A stretch of DNA of 64,000 nucleotides from an uncultured Pseudomonas sp. (lineage in GTDB: Bacteria > Pseudomonadota > Gammaproteobacteria > Pseudomonadales > Pseudomonadaceae). Made by a program: the position numbers and the translations under genes. Under the pieces are notes generated by a model. The model made no database searches, had not been told where the DNA came from, and was given only the letters and a program-made list of their open reading frames with translations. The stretch is taken from positions 1-64,000 of the forward strand of contig NZ_CAJYVE010000029.1 of assembly GCF_913777995.1 (NCBI RefSeq). The letters run 5' to 3'. The stretch's first letter is position 1. Every line of letters starts with the position of its first letter. Below are positions 16,884 to 24,805 of this stretch, one piece after another.

Positions 16884-19169
16884 GTGGGGCGATCTTTTTC
16901 AATCAGTGCGCTGGCCGTTGCGCTGGTCTTCCAGGCAGGTTGTACGCGTGATGCGCTGCCGCGCGGCGAAACCGAGATTCGCTGGACGTCCTACGGTATT
17001 CCGCATATCCGCGCCCATGACGAGCGCGGCCTCGGCTATGGCGTGGGTTACGCCTATGCACGCGACAATCTGTGTTTGCTCAGCGAGGAGGTGCTGACCG
17101 CGCGCGGTGAGCGTTCACGCTACATGGGGCGTGAAGGGCAGTCTTCGGCGCGCCTGGATAACCTCAGTTCGGACCTGTTTTTCACCTGGCTCAACGACGA
17201 GCAGGCAGTGGATGCGTTCTGGCGCGCCCAGCCGGAACCGGCCCGGCAGTTGCTGGCGGGCTACGTGGCCGGCTTCAACCGCTACCTGCACGATAACGGC
17301 GCGCCTGAAGCTTGCCGCGGCGCAGCGTGGGTCAGGCCGTTGCAGGACAGCGACATGGTGCGGCTCATCCATCGGCTGATGGTCGAAGGCGGCATCGGGC
17401 GTTTTGCCGAGCCGTTGCTGGCCGCCACTCCTCCCGCGGCCGAAGCCTCCCAGGCGCGTATCGATACCCGGCGCATCCAGGGCTCGGTCTACGAACGCGG
17501 CAGCAACGCCATCGCGGTGGGCGCCGAGCGTAGCGAGAACGGCCGTGGCCTGCTGTTGGGCAATCCGCACTTCCCATGGTCCGGTGCGCTGCGCTTCTAC
17601 CAGATGCACCTGACCATTCCCGGCCAGCTCGACGTGATGGGCGCTGCGTTGCCGGGGCTGCCGGTGATCAACATCGGTTTCAACCGCACCCTGACCTGGA
17701 CCCACACCGTGGACACCTCGGGGCATTTCACCCTGCGCCGCCTGACCCTCGACCCCAAGGACCCGCAGCGCTACCTGGTGGATGGCCGCAGCTATCCGCT
17801 GCGCAGCCACGAAGTGCAGGTGCAGGTGCGCGAGGCTGACGGCCAACTGGTCACCCACCGCCAGGTGATCCACGAGTCGCGTTACGGGCCGCTGATCAAA
17901 TGGCCCGGCGTGGCCGACTGGGACCGCCAGCATGCCTACGCCTTCCAGGATGCCAACCTGGCTAACACCCGCGCGCTGGAGCAGTGGTACGCGATGAACC
18001 GCGCCGGCAGCGTGGCCGAACTGCGCGACGTGGTGCAGCGCATCCAGGGCATTCCCTGGGTCAACACCCTGGCCGCCGACCAGCAGGGTCAGACGGCCTA
18101 CATGAACGTCTCGGTGGTGCCGAACCTCAGCCTCAAGCAACTGCACGGCTGTGTCGACCCGGCGCTGCAGGCGCGGGGCCTGCCGGGCCTGGACGGCAGC
18201 CGCAGCGAATGCGACTGGCAGAACGCCGAAGGCGCTGTGCAGCCGGGTATCGTGCCCGGTGGGCAACTGCCTGTGCTGATGCGCAGGGACTTCGTGCAGA
18301 ACGCCAATGACAGCGCCTGGATGAGCAACCCGGCGCAACCGCTGACCGGTTTCTCGCCGTTGGTCAGCCGTGAAGGCTCGGCCCTCGGCCTGCGCGCACG
18401 CTTCGCACTCGCGCAGCTCGCTGCCCAGGACCCGCAGCCGATTACCGCGCCGTTCCTCAAGGGGTTGGTGAGTGGCGAAAGGGTGCATGCCGCCGACCTG
18501 CTGCTCGACGACCTGCTGCAATGGTGCGCGGCGCTCAAGCCCGGCAGCGAATTCGAGCGCGCCTGCGTGGCGATGCAACAGTGGGATCGCACCGCCAGCA
18601 CCCAGGCCGGCCTTGGCTGGCTGTACTTCCAGGGCTTCGCCAAGCCGTTCATCCAGGCCGGGCAGGGCTGGCGCCAGCCGTTCGATCCGCGTGACCCCTT
18701 GCACACGCCCAGTGGTATCGCCTGGCATTCGCCAGCGGTGGCCAATGCCGTGGCCGAGAGGCTGCGCAAGGCGATGGCGCAGGTCGAGGCGCTGAAGCTG
18801 CCCGCCGACGTGACCTGGGGGCAGTTGCAGGCGGTCGAGCGCCCAGGCCCTGAACAGCCTGGCCAGCGCATCCCGATTCCGGGCGGTGACGGGCATCTGG
18901 GCGTGTACAACGCGATCCAGAGCGTGCCGCAGCCGGACGGCCGCCTCAAGGTGGTCAGTGGCAGCAGCTACATCCAGCTGGTCGGTTTCGACGACCAGGG
19001 GCCGGTGGCGCAGGGGCTGTTGGCGTTCTCGCAATCCAGCGACCCGGCTTCCCGACATGCCGCCGACCAGACTGAACTGTTCTCGCGGCAGGCCTGGCAG
19101 CCGCTGCCGTTTACCGAGCAGCAGATTGACGCCGACCCGCATCTGGAAGTGCTGCGCTTGAAGGAGTGA
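16884..19169 (+). CDS. pvdQ: PvdQ-type acyl-homoserine lactone / pyoverdine acylase
   Basis: A 761-aa periplasmic Ntn-hydrolase precursor. It removes the fatty-acyl tail during pyoverdine maturation and in P. aeruginosa also cleaves long-chain AHLs. Signal sequence at residues 1-19, alpha chain to about 206, and autocleavage before Ser207 in YERGSNAIAVG, the beta-chain nucleophile. NPHFPWSGALRFYQMHLTIPG, NIGFNRTLTWTHTVDTS, RRDFVQNANDSAW and IPIPGGDGHLGVYNAIQSV follow PvdQ closely as remembered. GTG start with AAGGGG 8 nt upstream. The segment before the mature chain reads FQAGC, a poor lipobox, so lipidation is unlikely. A strong terminator follows. Confidence 0.92.
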   Translation: MGRSFSISALAVALVFQAGCTRDALPRGETEIRWTSYGIPHIRAHDERGLGYGVGYAYARDNLCLLSEEVLTARGERSRYMGREGQSSARLDNLSSDLFFTWLNDEQAVDAFWRAQPEPARQLLAGYVAGFNRYLHDNGAPEACRGAAWVRPLQDSDMVRLIHRLMVEGGIGRFAEPLLAATPPAAEASQARIDTRRIQGSVYERGSNAIAVGAERSENGRGLLLGNPHFPWSGALRFYQMHLTIPGQLDVMGAALPGLPVINIGFNRTLTWTHTVDTSGHFTLRRLTLDPKDPQRYLVDGRSYPLRSHEVQVQVREADGQLVTHRQVIHESRYGPLIKWPGVADWDRQHAYAFQDANLANTRALEQWYAMNRAGSVAELRDVVQRIQGIPWVNTLAADQQGQTAYMNVSVVPNLSLKQLHGCVDPALQARGLPGLDGSRSECDWQNAEGAVQPGIVPGGQLPVLMRRDFVQNANDSAWMSNPAQPLTGFSPLVSREGSALGLRARFALAQLAAQDPQPITAPFLKGLVSGERVHAADLLLDDLLQWCAALKPGSEFERACVAMQQWDRTASTQAGLGWLYFQGFAKPFIQAGQGWRQPFDPRDPLHTPSGIAWHSPAVANAVAERLRKAMAQVEALKLPADVTWGQLQAVERPGPEQPGQRIPIPGGDGHLGVYNAIQSVPQPDGRLKVVSGSSYIQLVGFDDQGPVAQGLLAFSQSSDPASRHAADQTELFSRQAWQPLPFTEQQIDADPHLEVLRLKE

Positions 19170-19190
19170 CTCTGCAGCCTGAATAAAAAA

Positions 19191-19225
19191 AGCCCGGAAG
19201 TTTGCGCAGAACTTCCGGGCTTTTT
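19191..19225 (+). terminator. Rho-independent terminator after pvdQ
   Basis: AGCCCGGAAGTT, a 7-nt loop and AACTTCCGGGCT form a perfect 12-bp stem (19191-19202 with 19210-19221), followed by TTTTT. It starts 22 bp after the pvdQ stop. An A-run on the upstream side makes it potentially bidirectional. Confidence 0.92.
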
Positions 19226-19313
19226 CTGTTCTGCCAATCGAGCGGCAGAAGATATTTAATTTATTTAAATCAACACGTTGAGGTTCTGATTAACCCGCCG
19301 GGCAGGTGTTTAT

Positions 19314-19330
19314 ATATTCAAAGTGAATAT
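19314..19330. promoter_or_regulatory. 17-bp palindrome upstream of iclR-type gene
   Basis: ATATTCA AAG TGAATAT is a perfect 7-bp dyad with a 3-bp centre in the A+T-rich leader 111 bp before the IclR start. It is a candidate autoregulatory operator. Direct observation of symmetry; role inferred. Confidence 0.45.
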
Positions 19331-19440
19331 TAAGGCGGAATTTAACGAAGTAAATCGAATAGGACGAAGGGGGTCAAAATGGTAATCTATATGAAAGAAA
19401 AATATTTCGCAATCCGAAAAAACAAAAAAGGTGCGAAGAA

Positions 19441-20277
19441 ATGCCGAAGACTGCAAATCCTGCTTCTCCCCAAGAGCTCGACGACAAGAAAGCGCGCAGT
19501 ACCGTCCAGTCCCTGGCCAAGGGCTTTCGTGTACTGGAGGCCTTTTCCGCCGATAACGAAGAACTGACCCTCAGCCAGATCGCCGCCACCTCCGAGCTGG
19601 ATCCCGGCACCACCTTCCGCATGCTCAATACCCTGGTGGAACTGGGCTACGTGTCGCGCATTCCGGAGAGCCGCCGCTTCGCCCTGACCCTCAAGGTGCT
19701 CGACCTCGGCTTTCATGCCATCGCCCGTACCGACCTGCGCAGCATCGTGCGGCCCATCCTGCGCGGGCTGGTCAGCGAAACCAACGAGGCGGCCAGCTTC
19801 GCGGTGCTGCAAGGCGCCGACGTGCTGTACCTGGAGCGCGTGCGCGCCGGTATCACGCGTCTGGGCGTGGACATCCGCGTCGGCACCACGGTGCCGGCCA
19901 CCCAGACCGCCATCGGCCAGTCGATGCTGGCGTTCCTTCCCGCTGCCGATCTCGACAAGGTGCAGCAGCTCACCCCGCTGATGCCTTTCATCCTCAAACC
20001 CCACGCCGGTGAATTGCCTCTGGCGCAGATCCTCCAGGGCATTCGCGAGCAGGGGCACATCCTCACCGAGTCGCTGTTCACCGATGGCCTGAGGATCCTC
20101 GCCGTACCGGTGCTGGACCTCGATGGCTACCCGGTGGGGGCGATCAGCATCGCTGCGCCAGCCGTGCGCTGCACCGCCGAAGAGCTGCGCAGCCGCGCCC
20201 TGCAGTCGACGCAGGAAGCGGCGCGAGCGATCGGCAAGGCGCTGCAGGCCAACGGCAGCATCGGTCCCGGTACATGA
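19441..20277 (+). CDS. IclR family transcriptional regulator
   Basis: The 278-aa protein has the IclR N-terminal winged HTH (VQSLAKGFRVLEAFSADNEELTLSQIAATSELDPGTTFRMLNTLVELGYV, about 22-71) and the effector-binding domain (DLRSIVRPILRGLVSETNEAASFAVLQG ... PATQTAIGQSMLAFL ... GLRILAVPVLDLDGYPVGAISIAAPA). It resembles PcaR/PobR-type regulators of aromatic and organic acid catabolism. The long A+T-rich leader contains a perfect dyad. It precedes an MFS permease, DHDPS-family enzyme and OprD porin on the same strand, and is probably their regulator. A terminator separates it from the permease. Confidence 0.93.
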   Translation: MPKTANPASPQELDDKKARSTVQSLAKGFRVLEAFSADNEELTLSQIAATSELDPGTTFRMLNTLVELGYVSRIPESRRFALTLKVLDLGFHAIARTDLRSIVRPILRGLVSETNEAASFAVLQGADVLYLERVRAGITRLGVDIRVGTTVPATQTAIGQSMLAFLPAADLDKVQQLTPLMPFILKPHAGELPLAQILQGIREQGHILTESLFTDGLRILAVPVLDLDGYPVGAISIAAPAVRCTAEELRSRALQSTQEAARAIGKALQANGSIGPGT

Positions 20278-20282
20278 GCCCT

Positions 20283-20314
20283 GACGCCGGCCGCTAGCCC
20301 TGCCGGCGTCTTTT
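20283..20314 (+). terminator. Rho-independent terminator after iclR-type gene
   Basis: GACGCCGGC, a 10-nt loop and GCCGGCGTC (20283-20291 with 20302-20310) are followed by TTTT. It lies 6 bp after the regulator stop codon and implies a separate promoter for the permease. Confidence 0.8.
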
Positions 20315-20396
20315 CCGAGTTGAACGCCAGGCACTGCGCACGTCGCAGGGCATGGCCCCGCACGCCCCGACAAACCGAATAACAAGAGGAAGTGCC

Positions 20397-21815
20397 ATGT
20401 TGATACAGCGTGTAGACGCCGACGCCGAGATACCTCGCGACGCCGCCGAAGCCCTTAGCGAAGCCACGACCGACCAGGCACGCATCAGCGCCCGGCTGGA
20501 ACGCCTGCCGATTACCCGCCAGGTGTTCTGGGCGCGCAACATCATTGGTGCGGCGACCTTCTTCGATGGCTACACGGTCATCGCCATTGCCTACGCCATG
20601 CCGGTGCTGGTCAAGGAATGGAGCCTGACCCCGGCGCAGATCGGCCTGATCCTCTCGGCCGGTTACCTGGGCCAGTTGTTCGGCGCGGTGCTGTTCGGCT
20701 CGCTGGCCGAGCGCATCGGCCGCATGAAGGTGCTGACCTTCACCATTCTGCTGTTCGTGGCCATGGACGTGGCCTGCCTGTTCGCCACCAGCGCAGCAGC
20801 GATGATGGCTTTCAGATTTCTGCAGGGCATCGGTACGGGCGGCGAGGTGCCGGTGGCCAGTGCCTACGTCAACGAGCTGATCGGCTCGAAGAAACGCGGG
20901 CGGTTCTTCCTGCTCTACGAGGTCATGTTCCTGCTGGGTCTGGTGGGGGCCGGCGTCATCGGCTACCTGCTGGTGCCGCTGTATGGCTGGAAAGTGATGT
21001 TCGCCGTGGGGCTGGTGCCGGCGATGCTGCTGATCCCGCTACGCTTCTTCCTGTTCGAGTCGCCGCGCTGGCTGGCCTCCAAGGGCCGCATCGCCGAAGC
21101 CGACCGCATCGTCAGCCGCCTGGAAGCCAGTGCGAGCAAGGCCGGGCACACCCTGGCCGAGCCCGAGGAGCTGCCGCCGCTGCAGAAACCGGCGAATCGC
21201 CAGGGTTGGAAAGAACTGTTCCGTGGCATGTACTTCAAGCGCTCGCTGGTCATCTGGGCCATGTGGTTCGGCGCCTACATGGTCGCCAACGGGCTGATTA
21301 CCTGGCTGCCGACCCTGTACCGCCAGCATTTCCACCTGCCGCTGGAAACCAGCCTGGCCTACGGCTTCATGACCTCGGCGGCGGGTGTGGTGGCGGCGGT
21401 GATCTGCGCGCTGTTGATCGACAAGGTCGGGCGTCGGCGCTGGTACATCGGTGCGCTGTTCGCCGCCGCGCTGCCACTGACCGCCCTGGCCCTGACCGGC
21501 GCGACCACGCCGCTGCAGATCCTGCTGATGGCCGGGCTGGGCTATGCCCTGGTGCAGACCGTGACCTTCTCGCTGTACCTGTACTCGGCCGAGCTGTACC
21601 CGACCCGCCTGCGTGCCCTGGGCACCGGTATCGGCAGTGCCTGGCTGCGCCTGGGCTCGGCGGCGGGACCGCTGGTGGTCGGCATGGCGATATCCGGTGC
21701 GGGTGTGCACTACGTGTTCGGCACCTTCGCCATCGTGTTGTTGGTCACCGGCGTCATCACCGCCTTGTTCGCCATCGAAACCAAGGGCCGGGTACTTGAA
21801 GAACTTTCACCATGA
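20397..21815 (+). CDS. MFS transporter, AAHS/sugar-type metabolite:H+ symporter
   Basis: A 472-aa permease with a 35-residue cytoplasmic N-terminus (ARLERLPITRQVFWARNIIG, the usual lead-in for AAHS-type carriers), then TM1 FFDGYTVIAIAYAMPVL, the loop 2-3 motif GSLAERIGRMKVL, RFLQGIGTGGEVPVASAYVNELIG in TM4 and a long central loop. The late segment YSAELYPTRLRALGTGIGSAW is the family signature. AAGAGGAAG upstream supports the ATG at 20397 over the earlier in-frame start. Together with the downstream lyase and porin it probably imports a carboxylate or sugar acid (inference). Confidence 0.9.
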   Translation: MLIQRVDADAEIPRDAAEALSEATTDQARISARLERLPITRQVFWARNIIGAATFFDGYTVIAIAYAMPVLVKEWSLTPAQIGLILSAGYLGQLFGAVLFGSLAERIGRMKVLTFTILLFVAMDVACLFATSAAAMMAFRFLQGIGTGGEVPVASAYVNELIGSKKRGRFFLLYEVMFLLGLVGAGVIGYLLVPLYGWKVMFAVGLVPAMLLIPLRFFLFESPRWLASKGRIAEADRIVSRLEASASKAGHTLAEPEELPPLQKPANRQGWKELFRGMYFKRSLVIWAMWFGAYMVANGLITWLPTLYRQHFHLPLETSLAYGFMTSAAGVVAAVICALLIDKVGRRRWYIGALFAAALPLTALALTGATTPLQILLMAGLGYALVQTVTFSLYLYSAELYPTRLRALGTGIGSAWLRLGSAAGPLVVGMAISGAGVHYVFGTFAIVLLVTGVITALFAIETKGRVLEELSP

Positions 21816-21829
21816 ACGGGCATGAGCCT

Positions 21830-21989
21830 TAGGTTTTGTACGAAAAGTGCCTGCGCTCGGCCACGCTGCGTTAAAAACAGGCTGGATCGCCAGCCCGGTC
21901 GGAATGCTCATTTACACCAGTAAACTCCGCTTCCTCGCCTGTTTTTGCCTTGCCTGACCTTCGCTCGCCGACTTTTCGTACAAAACCTA
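21830..21989. mobile_element. 160-bp MITE-like element with perfect 19-bp terminal inverted repeats
   Basis: The ends TAGGTTTTGTACGAAAAGT (21830-21848) and ACTTTTCGTACAAAACCTA (21971-21989) are perfect inverted copies. Inside, AAAAACAGGC (21873-21882) pairs with GCCTGTTTTT (21937-21946), so the whole unit can fold into one long imperfect stem. It has no coding capacity. Just outside the ends CATGA (21821-21825) faces TCATG (21992-21996). It sits between the permease and the DHDPS-family gene. It looks like a non-autonomous transposable element; I cannot name its family. Confidence 0.65.
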
Positions 21990-22037
21990 GTTCATGAAAC
22001 GCAACTAACCGCTTCACCGAAGTTGACCCTGAAACTT

Positions 22038-22063
22038 CAGAACGTACGCAGTTTTACGTTCTG
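22038..22063. promoter_or_regulatory. Inverted repeat upstream of the DHDPS-family gene
   Basis: CAGAACGT (22038-22045) and ACGTTCTG (22056-22063) form a perfect 8-bp inverted repeat with a 10-bp spacer, 53 bp before the ATG at 22117. It is a candidate operator for the nearby IclR regulator or a 5' UTR hairpin. Confidence 0.4.
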
Positions 22064-22116
22064 CGCCCCTGCACGCGTGAGTTGTGGACACTTGCCAATA
22101 AAAAAGAGGAAATACC

Positions 22117-23046
22117 ATGAGCACTAAAAACACCATCGATCTCAAAGGCCTGGTTCCTGCACCCGTCACCCCGTTCACCCGTGACGGCAAGGTGGACTTC
22201 GACGCCATCCACAAACTCGGTTCCTGGCTGGGCAGCTTCAATGGCGTGAAAGGCCTGGTGGTGCTGGGGCATGCCGGGGAGGGCACCTTCCTGACCCAGG
22301 CCGAGCAGGCCCAGGTGATCCAGGCGTTCAAGGAGTCGGTGGGTGGCCGCCTGCCGATCATTGCCGGTATCACCGGCGAAGGCACCCAGGTGGCTGCCGA
22401 GGAAGCGGTACGCGCGGTCGAGGCCGGTGCCTCGGCGGGCCTGGTGTATCCCTCCCACGGCTGGCTGCGCTTCGGCTACCAGAAGGGCGCCGCGCAGGAC
22501 CGCTACAAGGCCATCTACGAGCACAGCGGCCTGCCGCTGATCCTGTTCCAGTACCCCGATGCCACCAAGGCCACCTACGACCTGGAAACCCAACTGGACA
22601 TCGCCCGCCAGCCTGGCGTGTTCGCCATGAAGAACGGTGTGCGCAACATGCGCCGCTGGGACACCGAGATTCCGGTGGTACGCCGTGAAGTGCCAGACCT
22701 GCAGATCCTCACCTGCCACGACGAATACCTGCTGCACACCATGTTCGACGTGGACGGTGCGCTGGTCGGCTACGGCGGCCTGACTCCCGAGCCGCTGATC
22801 GAGCTGATCGAAGCCGGCAAGCGCAAGGATTACCCGGCCGCCCGCGCCCTGCACGACCGTCTGCTGCCCGTGACCCGCAACGTCTACCACCGTGGCTCGC
22901 ACATGGAAGGCACCGTGGCCCTCAAGCATGGCCTGGTCGCCCGCGGCATCCTCGACCACGCCACCGTGCGCTCGCCGCTGCTGCCACTGGCCGAGGGCGC
23001 CGACCGCGAGATCGCCGACGCCCTGCGTTCGGCTGGCCTGGTCTGA
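22117..23046 (+). CDS. Dihydrodipicolinate synthase-family (class I) lyase/aldolase
   Basis: This 309-aa TIM-barrel enzyme belongs to the DHDPS/N-acetylneuraminate lyase superfamily. The Schiff-base lysine is Lys172 in FAMKNG and the conserved Tyr is Tyr146 in FQYPDATKA. The substrate-binding GTTGE motif is changed to HAGEG (about residues 52-56), so it is unlikely to be the biosynthetic DapA. Other marks: GLVPAPVTPF at the start, GVRNMRRWDTE after the lysine. AAAGAGGAAATACC precedes the ATG. Location between an MFS permease and an OprD porin indicates a catabolic aldolase or dehydratase acting on a 2-oxo acid or sugar-acid product. Substrate not assigned. Confidence 0.85.
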   Translation: MSTKNTIDLKGLVPAPVTPFTRDGKVDFDAIHKLGSWLGSFNGVKGLVVLGHAGEGTFLTQAEQAQVIQAFKESVGGRLPIIAGITGEGTQVAAEEAVRAVEAGASAGLVYPSHGWLRFGYQKGAAQDRYKAIYEHSGLPLILFQYPDATKATYDLETQLDIARQPGVFAMKNGVRNMRRWDTEIPVVRREVPDLQILTCHDEYLLHTMFDVDGALVGYGGLTPEPLIELIEAGKRKDYPAARALHDRLLPVTRNVYHRGSHMEGTVALKHGLVARGILDHATVRSPLLPLAEGADREIADALRSAGLV

Positions 23047-23229
23047 CCCTACCGGGCGGCGTGGTCCCACGCCGCCTGCCTCTTCACCCCGACGTGCACA
23101 GCAGGGCCGCGCCTACGTGTGGCGCTGCCGGGATCGGCTGGCCGCCGATCAGCGTCCGTTCTCCCGGCGGGGCGCTGCGCCTGGCTGGAGAAACGACCGC
23201 CAGCCCCCAACAAGAACAACAAGGGAGTC

Positions 23230-24474
23230 ATGGTCTTGAACACTACACCCCGTACCACCGCTGCCGTGCTGGCGTCGGCCCTGCTGCTGCAGGGCACTGC
23301 GCAGGCCGAAGGCTTCATCGACGACAGCAGCGCCAGCCTCAACCTGCGCAACTTCTTTTTCGAGCGCCACTTCACCGCGCCGGGCGTGGCCCAGCGTGAA
23401 GCACGGGAGTGGACGCAGAGTTTCATCTTCGACGCGCGTTCCGGCTTCACCTCCGGCACGGTGGGCTTTGGCGTCGATGTACTGGGCAAGTACGCGGTCA
23501 AGCTCGATGGCGGCGCTGGCCGCTACGGTGCCTTGCTGCTGCCCCGCGACAGTGATGGCGACCCGGCGTCCAGCTTCGGCCGCCTGGGCGTGGCCTTCAA
23601 GGCGCGGATTTCGCAAACCGAACTGAAGGTGGGGGAGTGGATGCCCAACCTGCCGATCCTCACCGCCGACGACTTTCGTGCGCTGCCGCAGACCTTCCGT
23701 GGTGCGCAACTGAGCTCCCGCGACATTCAGAACTGGACGCTGTATGCCGGCGAATTCGACAAGACCAGCCTGCGCAACGACTCGTCCATGGAGGACCTGG
23801 CGTTCAACGGCGCCCGCAGCGATGGCTTCCGCTACCTGGGCGGCGACTACCGCAGCCCGTCGAACAACACCACGGTGCGGCTGTGGGCCGGTGAGCTCAA
23901 GGACATCTACCAGCAGCAGTACGCGGCGATCATCCAGCGCTGGGCACTGACCGACGGCGTGAGCCTGACCGCCAACCTCGGGCACTTCCGTGGCCGCGAC
24001 GATGGCAGTGCCAAGGCTGGGCGTCTGGACAACCACACCACCTCCCTGCTGCTGGGCCTCGGCGTCGGCGCGCACACCTTCAGCCTGGGCCTGCAGCGCG
24101 TCGGCGGCGACACCGGCTGGATGCGCGTGACCGGCACCGGCGGTATCTACCTGGCCAACAACACCTTCAACCACGCCTTCGACAATCCCAGGGAGAAGTC
24201 CTGGCAGTTGCGCTATGACCTGGACTTCGCCGGCTACGGCGTGCCGGGCCTGACCCTGATGACTCGCTACGTGAAAGGCAGCGACGTGCAACTGCGCGGC
24301 GTGGACGACGGCGGCGAATGGGTACGCGAGTCCGAACTGGGCTATGTGGTGCAGGGCGGCAGCCTGAAGAACCTGTCGCTGCGCTGGCGCAATGCGAGCG
24401 TGCGGCGTGATTTCAACGCCAGCGACTATGACGAGAATCGCCTGATCGTCAGCTACCCGATCAAATTCTTCTGA
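23230..24474 (+). CDS. OprD-family outer-membrane porin
   Basis: The 414-aa porin has a cleavable signal peptide (MVLNTTPRTTAAVLASALLLQGTAQA split near residue 26) followed by EGFIDDSSASLNLRNFFFERHF, the standard OprD N-terminal strand. Internal WTQSFIFDARSGFTSGTVGFGVDVLG (about 57-82) and the final strand ENRLIVSYPIKFF also fit; length is typical. The start at 23230 is set by the signal peptide and by AAGGGAG. It lies 183 bp after the lyase gene. OprD-type channels take up carboxylates, amino acids or aromatics, so this one probably admits the locus substrate. Confidence 0.92.
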   Translation: MVLNTTPRTTAAVLASALLLQGTAQAEGFIDDSSASLNLRNFFFERHFTAPGVAQREAREWTQSFIFDARSGFTSGTVGFGVDVLGKYAVKLDGGAGRYGALLLPRDSDGDPASSFGRLGVAFKARISQTELKVGEWMPNLPILTADDFRALPQTFRGAQLSSRDIQNWTLYAGEFDKTSLRNDSSMEDLAFNGARSDGFRYLGGDYRSPSNNTTVRLWAGELKDIYQQQYAAIIQRWALTDGVSLTANLGHFRGRDDGSAKAGRLDNHTTSLLLGLGVGAHTFSLGLQRVGGDTGWMRVTGTGGIYLANNTFNHAFDNPREKSWQLRYDLDFAGYGVPGLTLMTRYVKGSDVQLRGVDDGGEWVRESELGYVVQGGSLKNLSLRWRNASVRRDFNASDYDENRLIVSYPIKFF

Positions 24475-24507
24475 GCCGACAGGGTTCACACAGGCTGCTT
24501 TGGATTT

Positions 24508-24556
24508 GAACCGCCTCCAAGGGTTGGATACGTCTCCAACTTCTTGGGAGCGGTTC
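24508..24556. other. Long imperfect hairpin after the porin gene
   Basis: GAACCG...CCAAG, then GTTGGA, a 6-nt loop, TCCAAC, and CTTGG...CGGTTC pair over about 17 of 20 positions across 49 nt. There is no following T tract on either strand, so it is not a standard terminator. It could be a structured RNA, a 3' end stabiliser of the porin mRNA, or a binding site. Confidence 0.4.
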
Positions 24557-24632
24557 ACTTTGATGCAGACCCTGGCCGCGAGGGCGTCATTCCCGTTCAT
24601 CGCTGCGCCGCGCAGTCATTCCCAGCAGAAAA

Positions 24633-24650
24633 CTGTCACAAGATTGTCAT
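24633..24650 (+). promoter_or_regulatory. Putative Pho box upstream of nspC
   Basis: CTGTCAC AAGA TTGTCAT is a direct repeat of two 7-mers, each 6 of 7 to the known PhoB half-site CTGTCAT, with the correct 4-bp spacer. CATGCT starts 10 bp downstream and could be a weak -10 element. The ATG lies 155 bp after the box. PhoB control is inference from the match. Confidence 0.5.
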
Positions 24651-24805
24651 CTTCGGTGGCCATGCTCGCGCCAGTATCCGTCGGGCAATGGACAAAATTT
24701 GCTCAATGGACTTTCGATATACGTCGGTTATCGGCACAATTCGCGTCCGCTTTTTTCAGGAGGCTCGCGGACTCCTGTTGCCGACCTTTTATTACGGATA
24801 GCGAA

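Larger units (their letters stand above)
24475..24805. other. 331-bp leader between the porin gene and nspC; no gene
   Basis: No supported coding sequence; the nspC frame stays open to 24500 but the extra residues are not family-like. It contains a long imperfect hairpin (24508-24556) and a Pho-box-like direct repeat (24633-24650). The last 150 bp are A+T richer than the flanking genes, consistent with a promoter region. Confidence 0.6.

Noticed and set aside
19379..19567. Small frame beginning just before the IclR gene
   Set aside because: It overlaps the IclR start in another frame, and only the IclR product has family support.
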